Shown piece after piece: positions 32,146 to 40,107 of a stretch of DNA of 64,000 nt. Numbering within the stretch: position 1 is the stretch's first letter; each line of letters starts with the position of its first letter. A program made the translations under genes and the position numbers. The stretch is taken from contig DXIS01000022.1 in the NCBI GenBank assembly GCA_019112735.1, positions 30,220 to 94,219 on the forward strand, in the 5' to 3' direction. The notes under the pieces were generated by a model. That model saw only the letters and a program-made list of their open reading frames with translations, did no database searches and was not told the DNA's origin. This DNA comes from Candidatus Mediterraneibacter guildfordensis. Its GTDB lineage: Bacteria; Bacillota; Clostridia; Lachnospirales; Lachnospiraceae.

Positions 32146-32810
32146 TCTATCTCCCTGCGTATTTCTTCAATCTGTTCTTCATTTAATCCAGTTGCCTCTT
32201 TAATCATATTAATTTCCGCACCGGCTTTCAGAAAAGCAAGGATCATCTCACGTTTACCTTGCTGTATTCCAGTTTGTATGCCCTCTGTTCTTCCGTTATT
32301 GTCTGCTTCTTTCAGCTCTTCCGAAAATAATTCTTTCAATGCATCACACATCTTCTTTTCCACCTCCATCTGTTCCCAGTTTGCACGAGTAATAAGATCC
32401 ATTACGGCAGCGTAATCTTTTGATTTCCTGTGTTTTTCATACTCGCGCATCAGCTTCTGTATTTCTTTGCCTGCCCGAAGATCTGTGCGCATGCTCTGCA
32501 GCCAGTAGTTTTCCGTATCCGTCAGTTCAGGGACGATCAGAAGCTGCATGGGGATCGGATCACCTTTCAGGTAATAAATCCCTCTCCCCTGATATTCTGT
32601 ACTGATCCCACGCACATGTTTTAAGTGGCGGAGCAGATTCCGCGGATAATGACTGCACACAAACGTAAGCGTTAATTCCTGCGGATCAATCTCCTTTATC
32701 CGATCCGTATTGGATTGATAGATACAGGCATAGCCGTAAACTTTATAAAAATCATTGATACTCAGGCTGTCGCCGGGTGATTTGTACTCAATGATATTAT
32801 GTTTTCTCCT
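32142..32810 (-). pseudogene. N-terminally truncated PD-(D/E)XK nuclease-like protein (Rpn-related)
   Basis: The longest ATG-started frame begins at 32660, but the same frame is open back to a TGA at 32811-32813 and the upstream part clearly belongs: it reads IIEYKSPGDSLSINDFYKVYGYA, with the Glu-x-Lys of a PD-(D/E)XK nuclease core. Nothing in frame before the TGA looks like the expected N-terminal 40-60 residues. The C-terminal half (NYWLQSMRTDLR..., MCDALKELFSEELKEA, a Gly-Gln-rich hinge and a short helix-turn) matches the Lachnospiraceae proteins of this kind. It is a remnant of a mobile-element-associated or self-guarding nuclease. Confidence 0.7.
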
Positions 32811-33134
32811 TCAGTATAATACATTCTGTTTCTCTGGTGCAACTTTATATTTATTGCTGTTTATTCCGGCAATGACATCACCTCAGTCTTTCCCTTGTAC
32901 CTGAATGAAATCTGCCCTGAAAATACGGGCTCGAAAAATAATAATGAATCAACATACGGATGGATCCTGCTGAACGCATTCCGCATTAGATAAAAATAGA
33001 ATAACACAATTTTCGTTATAATGAAACCCGAAAATATTTTGGAGGCTGCGCACTCCTCTCCGTCCGGCTCACGCCGTGCAGCTCGATTCCGCACTCCGTG
33101 CTTCATCTCCCTCGCGGGCTGCGCCCTATACAAG
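32811..33134. other. Gene-free gap with a GC-rich block
   Basis: No credible gene. The part at about 33041-33128 is strikingly GC-rich compared with its A/T-rich left side, and holds repeated GGCTGCGC and GCACTCC words. I have seen similar intergenic blocks in related genomes, translated as spurious basic ORFs, so it may be a dispersed intergenic repeat. That is inference. Confidence 0.35.
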
Positions 33135-33183
33135 AAAAAAGAGGCGCTCCCTATTCGTGTAAACACGATAGGGAGACACCTCT
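33135..33183 (-). terminator. Terminator of the NSS transporter gene
   Basis: GAGGTGTCTCCCTATCG pairs with CGAATAGGGAGCGCCTC (small bulge), followed on the minus strand by TTTTTT. It is 23 bases past the stop. Confidence 0.92.
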
Positions 33184-33206
33184 TTCTCCTTGTGCACGGC
33201 TTAAGC

Positions 33207-34577
33207 CTAACCCGCAAATTTGCTCCAGTAGCCCTGTATGAACAGGAAGATTACGATGAGCGGTATGATGTATGTTACGTATGGTCTTACCCATTTCGGG
33301 AATTTCAGGCCTTCGCCTGTATTTGCCTCGTTTACGAAGTTATTCCAGCCCCAGCCGTATCGGCTCGTACAGAACAGCACATAGATGAGACTGCCCAGCG
33401 GGAGCAGGTTGTTGCTGACGATGAAGTCTTCCAGATCCAGGATAGCGGATCCCTCGCCGAACGGGGCGAATCCGCTCAGCACGTTGTAGCCCAGCACGCA
33501 CGGCATGGACAGGATCAGGATGGCTATAAGATTGATGGCTACAGCTTTCTTCCTGGAGCATCCTGTCAGATCCATGGCGAATGCGATGATGTTCTCGAAT
33601 ACGGCGATAATCGTGGATGCCGCCGCGAAGAACATGCAGAGGAAGAAGATCGCGCCCCACAGTCTTCCGCCCGCCATAGAATTAAAGATATTCGGCAGGG
33701 TAATGAAGATCAGGTTCGGGCCGCTGTCCGGATTTACGCCGAACGCGAAGCTGGCCGGGAAGATGATCAGTCCGGAGATCAGCGCCACACAGGTGTCAAG
33801 CACGGTGATCGCCACGACTTCTCCCGCGAGTCTTCTTTTCTTTTCAATATAGCTTCCGAAGATCGCCATGGCGCCGATGCCAAGGCTCAGGGTGAAGAAG
33901 GACTGGTTCATGGCCGCCGATACAACTTCCATGATGCCCGCTTCTTTCATCTTGCCGAAATCCGGCAGCAGATAGAACTCAAGCCCTGCCACCGCCCCTG
34001 GCAGGAGGATGGAACGGACTGCCAGGATGATCAGCAGGATGAAGAGCATGACCATCATGATCTTGGTGATGCCTTCCACGCCTTTCTGGAGTCCCAGATT
34101 TACAATTGCAAAACACAGAACGACAACCACTGCCATACATACGGTCATGAGCACCGGCTGCCCCATCAGGCTTCCGAACTCGCCCTCGATCTGCGCCGCA
34201 TCCATGCCTTCAAAGCTTCCCGCCGCCATCTTGAACAGATAGATCAGAAGCCAGCCGCCGATGGTTGTATAGAACATCATCAGCAGGTAGTTGCCGGCGA
34301 TGCCGAACCATTTATACCAGTGCCATTTTGTCCCCAGCGGCTCCAGCCTGTCGAACGCCTTCGCGATGCCGCAGCCTGCGGAGCGTCCCACGGAGAACTC
34401 CATTACCATGATCGGGAATCCCAGCAGCACCAGGCAGCACAGATAGATCAGCACAAATGCCGCCCCACCGTACTGTCCCGTGATATACGGGAAACGCCAT
34501 ACATTTCCAAGTCCGATCGCACAGCCCGCAGAGATCAGGATGAACCCGATGCGGGAGCCGAATTTTTCTCTTTTCAT
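33207..34577 (-). CDS. Neurotransmitter:sodium symporter (NSS/SNF) family transporter
   Basis: A 456-residue Na+-coupled transporter with about 11 spans. The first span has the unwound GCAIGLGNVWRFPYITGQYGG region (18-38) that binds substrate and sodium in LeuT-fold proteins. Bacterial members take up amino acids such as leucine, tyrosine or tryptophan. GAGG precedes the start. It is followed on the strand by its own terminator and preceded by a DUF362 protein gene 32 bases upstream, so the pair may be cotranscribed. Eleven rather than twelve spans is normal for many bacterial NSS proteins. Confidence 0.95.
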   Translation of the reverse strand: MKREKFGSRIGFILISAGCAIGLGNVWRFPYITGQYGGAAFVLIYLCCLVLLGFPIMVMEFSVGRSAGCGIAKAFDRLEPLGTKWHWYKWFGIAGNYLLMMFYTTIGGWLLIYLFKMAAGSFEGMDAAQIEGEFGSLMGQPVLMTVCMAVVVVLCFAIVNLGLQKGVEGITKIMMVMLFILLIILAVRSILLPGAVAGLEFYLLPDFGKMKEAGIMEVVSAAMNQSFFTLSLGIGAMAIFGSYIEKKRRLAGEVVAITVLDTCVALISGLIIFPASFAFGVNPDSGPNLIFITLPNIFNSMAGGRLWGAIFFLCMFFAAASTIIAVFENIIAFAMDLTGCSRKKAVAINLIAILILSMPCVLGYNVLSGFAPFGEGSAILDLEDFIVSNNLLPLGSLIYVLFCTSRYGWGWNNFVNEANTGEGLKFPKWVRPYVTYIIPLIVIFLFIQGYWSKFAG

Positions 34578-34609
34578 CAGTTACTTTCCTCTTTTCCTTT
34601 AAACTAATC

Positions 34610-35734
34610 TTATTTTACCTCGATCAGCTCATATTCCCTGCTGCCGAGCCCCAGCTCAACCGCATGCGCCAGGCAGGTCTCCCACTCGCTCTCCGGCGTG
34701 GTGTTGATGAAATGATCGTGGTGGTCGCAGAACCCTTCTTCGTGGATGTGTTCATCCAAAAGACTTCCGCGCATCGGCTGCTGCGCATTGCAGGCATCCG
34801 CGCACGCCTGATCCAGAGCCACCGGATCAAAGCTTGCAAACATTCCCACATCCGGAAGGATCGGGACGTCATTTTCGGGGTGACAGTCACAGTACGGCGA
34901 CACGTCGATCACCAGATTGATGTGGAACGACGGACGTCCGTCAATAACCGCCTTTGTGTATTCTGCGATCTTGATGTTCAGATCCTGGACAGCGGATTCA
35001 TTTTCATTGTAGATCGCATCGAAATTACATGCGCCAAGGCACCGTCCGCAACCCACGCATTTCTCATGATCGATGACCGCCTTCTTCTCCGGGAAGGAGA
35101 TGGCCCCATGGGCGCAGTTCTTTGAACAGACGCGGCAGCCCACGCAGACAGACTGATTCACCGTCGGCTTTCCGCTGTTGTGCTGCTCCATCTTGCCGGC
35201 GCGGCTTCCGCAGCCCATACCGATATTCTTGAAGCATCCGCCGAATCCGGTGGCCTCATGTCCTTTGAAATGACTGAGGCTGATAAACACATCGGCGTCC
35301 ATGACGGCACGGCCGATCTTCGCCTCTTTCACCAGTTTCCCGCCCTCTACCGGGACGCTGACATCATCGGTTCCCTTCAGGCCATCGCCGATAATGATAT
35401 GGCAGCCCGTAGACAGAAGGCTGAACCCGTTCTCATAGGCCGCGCTCAGATGCTCCAGCGCGTCTTTTCTTCTGCCCACATACAAAGTATTGCAATCCGT
35501 AAGGAAAGGACGGCCGCCCAGTTCCTTAACCACATCCGCCACCGCTTTGGCGTAATTCGGACGCAGGAAAGAAAGATTCCCCGGCTCGCCGAAATGGATC
35601 TTGATCGCGGTCATCTTTTTCTCAAAATCGATCTCCCCAATCCCTGCTTTCCGGATCAGCTTTTGAAGCTTCTCCGGAAGATTCGTCCCCGGAAGGGCAC
35701 GCATGTCTGTGAAATAAACTTTTGACTTTGCCAT
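34610..35734 (-). CDS. DUF362 protein with two [4Fe-4S] ferredoxin clusters
   Basis: A 374-residue protein. DUF362 covers residues 1 to about 180. A bacterial 2[4Fe-4S] ferredoxin domain follows with CVGCRVCSKNC (about 197-207) and CVGCGRCLGAC (about 226-236). The C-terminal part (about 240-374) closes the DUF362 fold. The function of these proteins is not established; they are common in anaerobes and probably take part in electron transfer. AAGGAG precedes the start. Cotranscription with the downstream NSS gene is possible. Confidence 0.88.
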   Translation of the reverse strand: MAKSKVYFTDMRALPGTNLPEKLQKLIRKAGIGEIDFEKKMTAIKIHFGEPGNLSFLRPNYAKAVADVVKELGGRPFLTDCNTLYVGRRKDALEHLSAAYENGFSLLSTGCHIIIGDGLKGTDDVSVPVEGGKLVKEAKIGRAVMDADVFISLSHFKGHEATGFGGCFKNIGMGCGSRAGKMEQHNSGKPTVNQSVCVGCRVCSKNCAHGAISFPEKKAVIDHEKCVGCGRCLGACNFDAIYNENESAVQDLNIKIAEYTKAVIDGRPSFHINLVIDVSPYCDCHPENDVPILPDVGMFASFDPVALDQACADACNAQQPMRGSLLDEHIHEEGFCDHHDHFINTTPESEWETCLAHAVELGLGSREYELIEVK

Positions 35735-35753
35735 AACAGATGTCTCCTTTTTA

Positions 35754-36152
35754 TCACTTCTTTGCCACGCAGTATGTCGTGGCTGTTACGGCAGCGGCCA
35801 GATTCCCGCAGCCGTCTTTCACATCGATCCGGTAATATCCGGTCGTCCTGCCGTTCTTCACGCAGAACGCTTCCGCTGTAAGCACATCTCCTTTAGCGGC
35901 AGTCAGGTATGTGATCTCCGAATTCAGGGATACATTGCCCATTTCCTGCCAGTTGCTGGCCACCGCCAGGGCAAAATCGGCCAGCGTAAAATACACGCCG
36001 CCCATCACCGCGCCCATGGCATTCCTGTGGCGGTCTTCTATCTTAAGGCTGCATTTTGCATAGTGATCATCCACTTCCTCGATCACCGCTCCGTTCTCTG
36101 TCGCGAACCGGTCATTCTGAAAGAGGCGGATCGTTTCCTCTGATGGTTTCAC
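35754..36152 (-). CDS. PaaI-type hotdog thioesterase
   Basis: A 132-residue hotdog-fold protein. The start is a GTG seven bases after GGAGGTGA; the earlier TTG overlaps the ribosome binding site itself and is rejected. The HRNAMGAVMGGVYFTLADFALA segment is the central helix with the Asp expected at the active site. The family hydrolyses aryl- or hydroxyphenylacetyl-CoA type thioesters. It is in a single-gene unit between DUF362 and the small RNA. The exact substrate cannot be told. Confidence 0.9.
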   Translation of the reverse strand: MKPSEETIRLFQNDRFATENGAVIEEVDDHYAKCSLKIEDRHRNAMGAVMGGVYFTLADFALAVASNWQEMGNVSLNSEITYLTAAKGDVLTAEAFCVKNGRTTGYYRIDVKDGCGNLAAAVTATTYCVAKK

Positions 36153-36217
36153 TGTACTGTCACCTCCGAATTTCAACTAAATAAGTATACAAAAATAGCC
36201 GGGGATTTTCAAGAGTC

Positions 36218-36246
36218 TTGATTTCTTCCGGCAGAAATGATATAGT
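36218..36246 (+). promoter_or_regulatory. Promoter of the candidate small RNA
   Basis: TTGATT (36218-36223), 17-bp spacer, TATAGT (36241-36246), on the plus strand with no gene downstream of it on that strand before a terminator. Confidence 0.8.
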
Positions 36247-36252
36247 AAATTA

Positions 36253-36373
36253 TCGAACACATATTCTGCAAGGTAAGTTATTCAAGGATAGAACAGGCAG
36301 CTATCACGCCCCAGTGGTCTTAAAGAGATGCCGGAGTGCCATCCGGCTGAATAACTTATCTTTTATTTTTTTT
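36253..36373 (+). ncRNA. Candidate free-standing structured small RNA, about 110-120 nt
   Basis: Expected start is 7-9 bases after the -10. A 13-bp closing stem joins 36272-36284 (GGTAAGTTATTCA) to 36348-36360 (TGAATAACTTATC) and is followed at once by TTTTATTTTTTTT, as in an intrinsic terminator. Inside are two small hairpins: GATAG/CTATC and GCCGGA/TCCGGC around six bases. No ORF with a ribosome binding site fits. It lacks the GGAAG tetraloop motif of SRP RNA, and I do not recognise an Rfam family. Confidence 0.6.
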
Positions 36374-36378
36374 ACGCT

Positions 36379-36421
36379 AAAGAGGCGCAACTCCTTTAAC
36401 AACTGGAGTTGCGCCCTCTTT
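36379..36421. terminator. Strong bidirectional terminator next to tRNA-Thr
   Basis: AGAGG-CGCAACTCC pairs with GGAGTTGCG-CCCTCTT around a 10-base loop; T-rich tails on both sides. It ends the tRNA transcript on minus and backs up the small RNA on plus. Confidence 0.9.
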
Positions 36422-36428
36422 TCTCTAA

Positions 36429-36501
36429 AGCCGGAAATCAGACTTGAACTGACGACCCCTTCATTACGAGTGAAGTGCTCTACCGACTGAGCTATTCCGG
36501 C
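36429..36501 (-). tRNA. tRNA-Thr (anticodon CGT)
   Basis: A full cloverleaf on the minus strand: acceptor GCCGGAA/TTCCGGC, D stem GCTC/GAGC, anticodon stem CTTCA/TGAAG with loop CTCGTAA (anticodon CGT), T arm GTCAG-TTCAAGT-CTGAT, discriminator T. CCA is not encoded. It reads ACG codons. Confidence 0.97.
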
Positions 36502-36528
36502 ATTCGGCCCGTCAAACGAGCCTTTGCT

Positions 36529-36557
36529 ATTATATCTCTTTTCTTTGAGAATTTCAA
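36529..36557 (-). promoter_or_regulatory. tRNA-Thr promoter
   Basis: Minus strand: TTGAAA (36552-36557), 17-bp spacer, TATAAT (36529-36534), about 28 bases before the tRNA. Confidence 0.88.
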
Positions 36558-36566
36558 TAGTTTTTT

Positions 36567-37532
36567 TTAATTTCTGTTTTCTTCATTCCGCACATGCACT
36601 GTAACGTGATTATACGGGATCTCGATCCCTTCTTCATCGAAGGTAATCTTGATCTGTTCCATCAGCCGCCACCGCGTATCCCAGTACTTTTCTGTCTTCA
36701 CCCAGGCTCTGAGCCCGATGATCACGGCGCTGTCTCCCAGGGCGTCAACGAACACTTTCATCTCCTCATCTTTCATGATGGCGGGATCATTGTTGAGCAT
36801 ATCCTGGATCAGGTCTTTCGCCTTCTTCAGATCAGCGTCGTAATCAATGCCCACTTTCAGGTCCAGCTGCCGCTCCGGCCTTGCCGTCACATTGGTCAGA
36901 CTGTTGTTGGTCAGGATGCTGTTTGGCACCACGACTGTCTGGTTATCCACGGTTGCCAGCTTCGTATAGAAGATCTGGATCTCTTTTACGGTGCCTTCGA
37001 TATTTTCCTGTGTGACGATGATATAATCGCCCACGGCAAAAGGCTTCAGAAGAAGGATCAGCACGCCGCCGGCGAAATTCGAAAGGCTGCCCTGCACGGC
37101 CAGACCGATGGCGACACCGGCGGATGCGATGAGCGCCGCGATGGAGGACGACTCGATCCCGAAGTTCGAGGCGATCATAAAGATCAGCAGCACGTAGAGT
37201 CCGAATTTCAGCATGGAATCCACAAACTGGATCACGCCTGCATCCACATTCGTGTGTTCAAACGATCTCCGGACAACCTTCCGGAACCATTTGATCAGCT
37301 TGCTGCCGATAAAGAAAAAGAGGAGCGCAAGGAGCACACGGATCCCAAAGCCCACGATATTGGGAATATTATCCTGTATCAGCTGAAAGAACTGATTTAC
37401 ATCCTGCGCCGCATCACCGGTCACTTCCGTGGCCGTATCGATCACATCGCTGACCGATTTCTCCGACACGTTTCCCGTGCCTGCGGCAGCAGTAAGGACT
37501 GTTGTTCCTGTCTGCATTAATTCATGGATCAT
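36567..37532 (-). CDS. mscS: MscS-type small-conductance mechanosensitive channel
   Basis: A 321-residue channel that releases osmolytes when the membrane is stretched. Three hydrophobic segments lie at about 55-75, 95-115 and 120-140; the last (GVAIGLAVQGSLSNFAGG) is the Gly/Ala pore helix. The cytoplasmic beta domain and C-terminal alpha/beta domain follow. The start was placed at ATG ten bases after GGAGG, three codons inside the longest frame. The first 50 residues (Thr- and Ala-rich, then acidic) form an N-terminal extension. Confidence 0.95.
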   Translation of the reverse strand: MIHELMQTGTTVLTAAAGTGNVSEKSVSDVIDTATEVTGDAAQDVNQFFQLIQDNIPNIVGFGIRVLLALLFFFIGSKLIKWFRKVVRRSFEHTNVDAGVIQFVDSMLKFGLYVLLIFMIASNFGIESSSIAALIASAGVAIGLAVQGSLSNFAGGVLILLLKPFAVGDYIIVTQENIEGTVKEIQIFYTKLATVDNQTVVVPNSILTNNSLTNVTARPERQLDLKVGIDYDADLKKAKDLIQDMLNNDPAIMKDEEMKVFVDALGDSAVIIGLRAWVKTEKYWDTRWRLMEQIKITFDEEGIEIPYNHVTVHVRNEENRN

Positions 37533-37561
37533 TCCGCTCACGCCTCCTTCTTATCAGAACA

Positions 37562-38410
37562 TCAATTCAGTGCGAGGAATGCACAGAGGTTGCCCCGCTT
37601 ATCCCCCATTGCACGGTGAGAATAAAGGATCCCACTGTTGCAGTGGGTGCACACATTTGTCACTGCGATATGTTCCTTACGGATGCCGGCCTCCAGAAAA
37701 ATCTTTTCATTCGCCTTCCACAGATCGAGCTGATATTTTCCGTCCGGCTTCCCGTAAAACAGTTCGTCCCACACAGACCGGTCGAATATTTCCTTAAAAC
37801 GGTCGATCACATCCGCGCTCACTTCATAGCAGTCCTGGCACACGGACGGTCCGACAGCGGCCAGGATGTCGGCCGGGTCCGAGCCGAAATTGTCGTGCAT
37901 CAGCTCTACCGTTTTCTTCCCGATCTTTCCGACGGTCCCCCGCCACCCGGAGTGGCTGAGGGCGATCACTTTCTTCACCGGGTCCAGGAAGTAAAGCGGC
38001 ACACAGTCCGCGTAGGTCGTCACGAGACAGATGCCCGGAACATTCGTGATCAGTCCATCTATATCGGTGTAATCCCGCTCTCTTGTGATCCCCTTGCCCC
38101 GGTCCTCGTCCGTCACGATCCGGATATTGGTCGTGTGGGTCTGCTGAGACAGCACCATGTCCTCACAGCGCACGCCGAGGGCCTCGCCCATGCGGCGGAA
38201 ATTTTCCGCCACCGCGGCCCGGTCGTCTCCCCGGTCAAAGCTTAAGTTCAGAAACGAAAAGCAGCCTTCGCTCACACCGCCCAGCCGGGTGGAGAATCCG
38301 TCCGTCACAAGCCCGGTATCCCGGAACATCGGAAAAGACAGATAGAGCACGGCGCCTTCCATTTCGTCAAAAATGTGTTCTTTATTTTTATATTCTAATC
38401 CAAGGCTCAT
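37562..38410 (-). CDS. pgeF: Multicopper-oxidase-like purine nucleoside phosphorylase PgeF (YfiH)
   Basis: A 282-residue protein of the YfiH/YlmD laccase-domain family. The metal-site motifs are LSQQTHTTN (about 97-105), DCVPLYFLDP (about 144) and SHSGWRGTVGKI (about 160). Earlier called polyphenol oxidase, members act on purine nucleosides and, in E. coli, correct a peptidoglycan edit error. The start was set at the second of two consecutive Met codons, five bases after GGGGTG. It is the last gene of the lepB-rnhB-yraN-pgeF run. Confidence 0.93.
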   Translation of the reverse strand: MSLGLEYKNKEHIFDEMEGAVLYLSFPMFRDTGLVTDGFSTRLGGVSEGCFSFLNLSFDRGDDRAAVAENFRRMGEALGVRCEDMVLSQQTHTTNIRIVTDEDRGKGITRERDYTDIDGLITNVPGICLVTTYADCVPLYFLDPVKKVIALSHSGWRGTVGKIGKKTVELMHDNFGSDPADILAAVGPSVCQDCYEVSADVIDRFKEIFDRSVWDELFYGKPDGKYQLDLWKANEKIFLEAGIRKEHIAVTNVCTHCNSGILYSHRAMGDKRGNLCAFLALN

Positions 38411-38414
38411 CATA

Positions 38415-38759
38415 TCACCCCGCAAATGCATCTTTAATATGTGTGATCTCTTCGCTCTCGATGCCGATCACGTCAAACCGGCAGGGCACATCCTGCATAT
38501 GGTGTTCCGCCAGATAAAACTGCGCGCACCGGAAGATCACCTGCTGTTTCTTATAGTCCACCGCCTCCAGCGGGCTCCCCGCCCGGCTGCCGGACCGGTA
38601 CTTCACTTCACAGAATACCACATACTGCCCGTCCCTGGCAACGATATCGATCTCACCGGCCCTGCACCGGTAATTCATCTCCAGGATCCGGCACCCGGCT
38701 TTTTCCAGATATTCCGCCGCTTTCTGCTCGTAGACGGCGCCCGTCTTTCTTTTGTTCAT
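38415..38759 (-). CDS. yraN: YraN family protein (UPF0102), nuclease-like
   Basis: A 114-residue small protein of the UPF0102 family with an endonuclease-like fold. It has the family motifs GAVYEQKAAEYLEKAGCRIL, YRCRAGEIDIVARDG and VFCEVKYRSG, with the Glu-x-Asp and Glu-x-Lys residues of a PD-(D/E)XK site. The role in the cell is not settled. The start follows AGGAGAGGCGG, 48 codons inside the longest frame. It is linked to rnhB, as in many Firmicutes. Confidence 0.92.
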   Translation of the reverse strand: MNKRKTGAVYEQKAAEYLEKAGCRILEMNYRCRAGEIDIVARDGQYVVFCEVKYRSGSRAGSPLEAVDYKKQQVIFRCAQFYLAEHHMQDVPCRFDVIGIESEEITHIKDAFAG

Positions 38760-38772
38760 CCGCCTCTCCTGT

Positions 38773-39531
38773 TTACAAAAAATTTTTGATAAATGTCTGA
38801 CGGTGGATCGGCGTCGGCCCGAGACGCCGGATCGCCTCGATATGCTCGGACGACCCGTAGCCTTTGTGCTTCGCGAAACCGTATCCCGGCAGGATCTCGT
38901 CATACTGGAGCATCAGCCGGTCCCTGGTCACTTTTGCGATAATGCTCGCCGCTGCGATGGATACGCTTTTCGCATCCCCCTTGATGATGGGCACCTGGGG
39001 GATCTCAACACCCGGAATGGTCACTGCATCGTTCAGCAGCAGATCCGGTCTGACGCCCAGCTTTTCAATGGCCTGCCGCATGGCCTCATAGGTCGCCTGC
39101 AGGATATTGATCTCATCGATCCGGACCGGGCTGGCCATGCCGACTCCAACGGCTGTTGCTTTCTCCATGATCTCGTCATAGAGGAGATCCCGCTTCGCCG
39201 CCGAAAGCTTCTTGGAATCATTCAAATACAGGATCTCACAGTCCTTCGGAAGGATGACGGCGCCGGCCACCACCGGACCGGCCAGCGGTCCCCGGCCCGC
39301 CTCATCAATGCCGCAGATCAGTGCGCAGTCCGCGTGCTGTCTCTCGTAGGTTTTCATCTGTTCCAGCCGCTCGCGTTCATGCAGGAGCGCTTCTTCTTTC
39401 TTCCGGTACTGTTTGATCAGGTTCTGTACGCCGGTGCGCGGGTCCCCGCCATATGCCGCATACAGAGCAGGCAGTCCCTGAGGGCCTGCCTGTGCAAATT
39501 CTTCTTTTATCTGTGCGATGCTCTTACTCAT
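38773..39531 (-). CDS. rnhB: Ribonuclease HII
   Basis: Removes ribonucleotides from DNA and RNA from RNA:DNA hybrids. It has 252 residues with an N-terminal helical extension (about 1-68) before the catalytic domain. The metal-binding DEAGRGPLAG starts at Asp76-Glu77; the later conserved Asp is in the INDAVTI region (written LLNDAVTIP) and another in IIKGDAKS. It overlaps the stop of lepB by eight bases. Confidence 0.96.
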   Translation of the reverse strand: MSKSIAQIKEEFAQAGPQGLPALYAAYGGDPRTGVQNLIKQYRKKEEALLHERERLEQMKTYERQHADCALICGIDEAGRGPLAGPVVAGAVILPKDCEILYLNDSKKLSAAKRDLLYDEIMEKATAVGVGMASPVRIDEINILQATYEAMRQAIEKLGVRPDLLLNDAVTIPGVEIPQVPIIKGDAKSVSIAAASIIAKVTRDRLMLQYDEILPGYGFAKHKGYGSSEHIEAIRRLGPTPIHRQTFIKNFL

Positions 39532-40060
39532 GTTTTATTACCCCGAATTCACTGAACGGCCAGATCCTGATCCACGCCCGCCCGAGAAGTTCATCCCGGT
39601 GCAGCACGCCCACATTGGATACACGGCTGTCCTGACTGTTATTGCGGTTATCTCCGAGGACAAAATACTCATCATCCCCCAGCGTGATCGGATCCGCCGC
39701 AAGCCCTGCATTTTCCATCGGCTCATTGCCGTAATGCTCTCCCAGGAGTTTCCCGTCTATGTAAACTTCACCGTCCACGATCTGCACGGTCTCGCCCGGC
39801 ATGCCGATGATCCGCTTGATATAAAATGTATTCTTTTCATAGTGGTAGGGAAATACAACGATGTCATACCGTTTCGGATTGCTGAACCTGTAGGATATCT
39901 TATCCACGATCAGCTGATCTCCGTGTGAGAGCGTTGTCTCCATAGACGATCCGCTCACCTGCGTCCTCTGCCCGATAAATGTAACGACAAACCAGGATGC
40001 CGCGATCACAATAAAGATAAACACCAGCCATCCCAGCAGTTCTTTTATTATCCCTTTCAT
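39524..40060 (-). CDS. lepB: Signal peptidase I
   Basis: Cleaves signal peptides at the outer face of the membrane. It has 178 residues. A single N-terminal span (about 7-28) anchors it; the catalytic Ser39 is in VSGSSMETT and the general-base Lys82 in FYIKRIIGMPGE. The LGDNRNNSQDSR box (about 135-146) is the family signature. GGAG precedes the start; nine codons of the longer frame were dropped. It sits 47 bases downstream of rbgA. Confidence 0.96.
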   Translation of the reverse strand: MKGIIKELLGWLVFIFIVIAASWFVVTFIGQRTQVSGSSMETTLSHGDQLIVDKISYRFSNPKRYDIVVFPYHYEKNTFYIKRIIGMPGETVQIVDGEVYIDGKLLGEHYGNEPMENAGLAADPITLGDDEYFVLGDNRNNSQDSRVSNVGVLHRDELLGRAWIRIWPFSEFGVIKHE

Positions 40061-40107
40061 TTCCACTCCGCCTTCTCTCCAATCCATAAGCCTGTCCCGG
40101 AAAGTCT

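Noticed and set aside
32861..33217. 118-residue minus-strand ORF before the NSS gene
   Set aside because: Basic, low-complexity reading through the GC-rich block and the NSS terminator; not a real protein.
36253..36373. SRP (4.5S/scRNA) RNA
   Set aside because: The conserved GGAAG tetraloop helix is missing and the length and fold differ.
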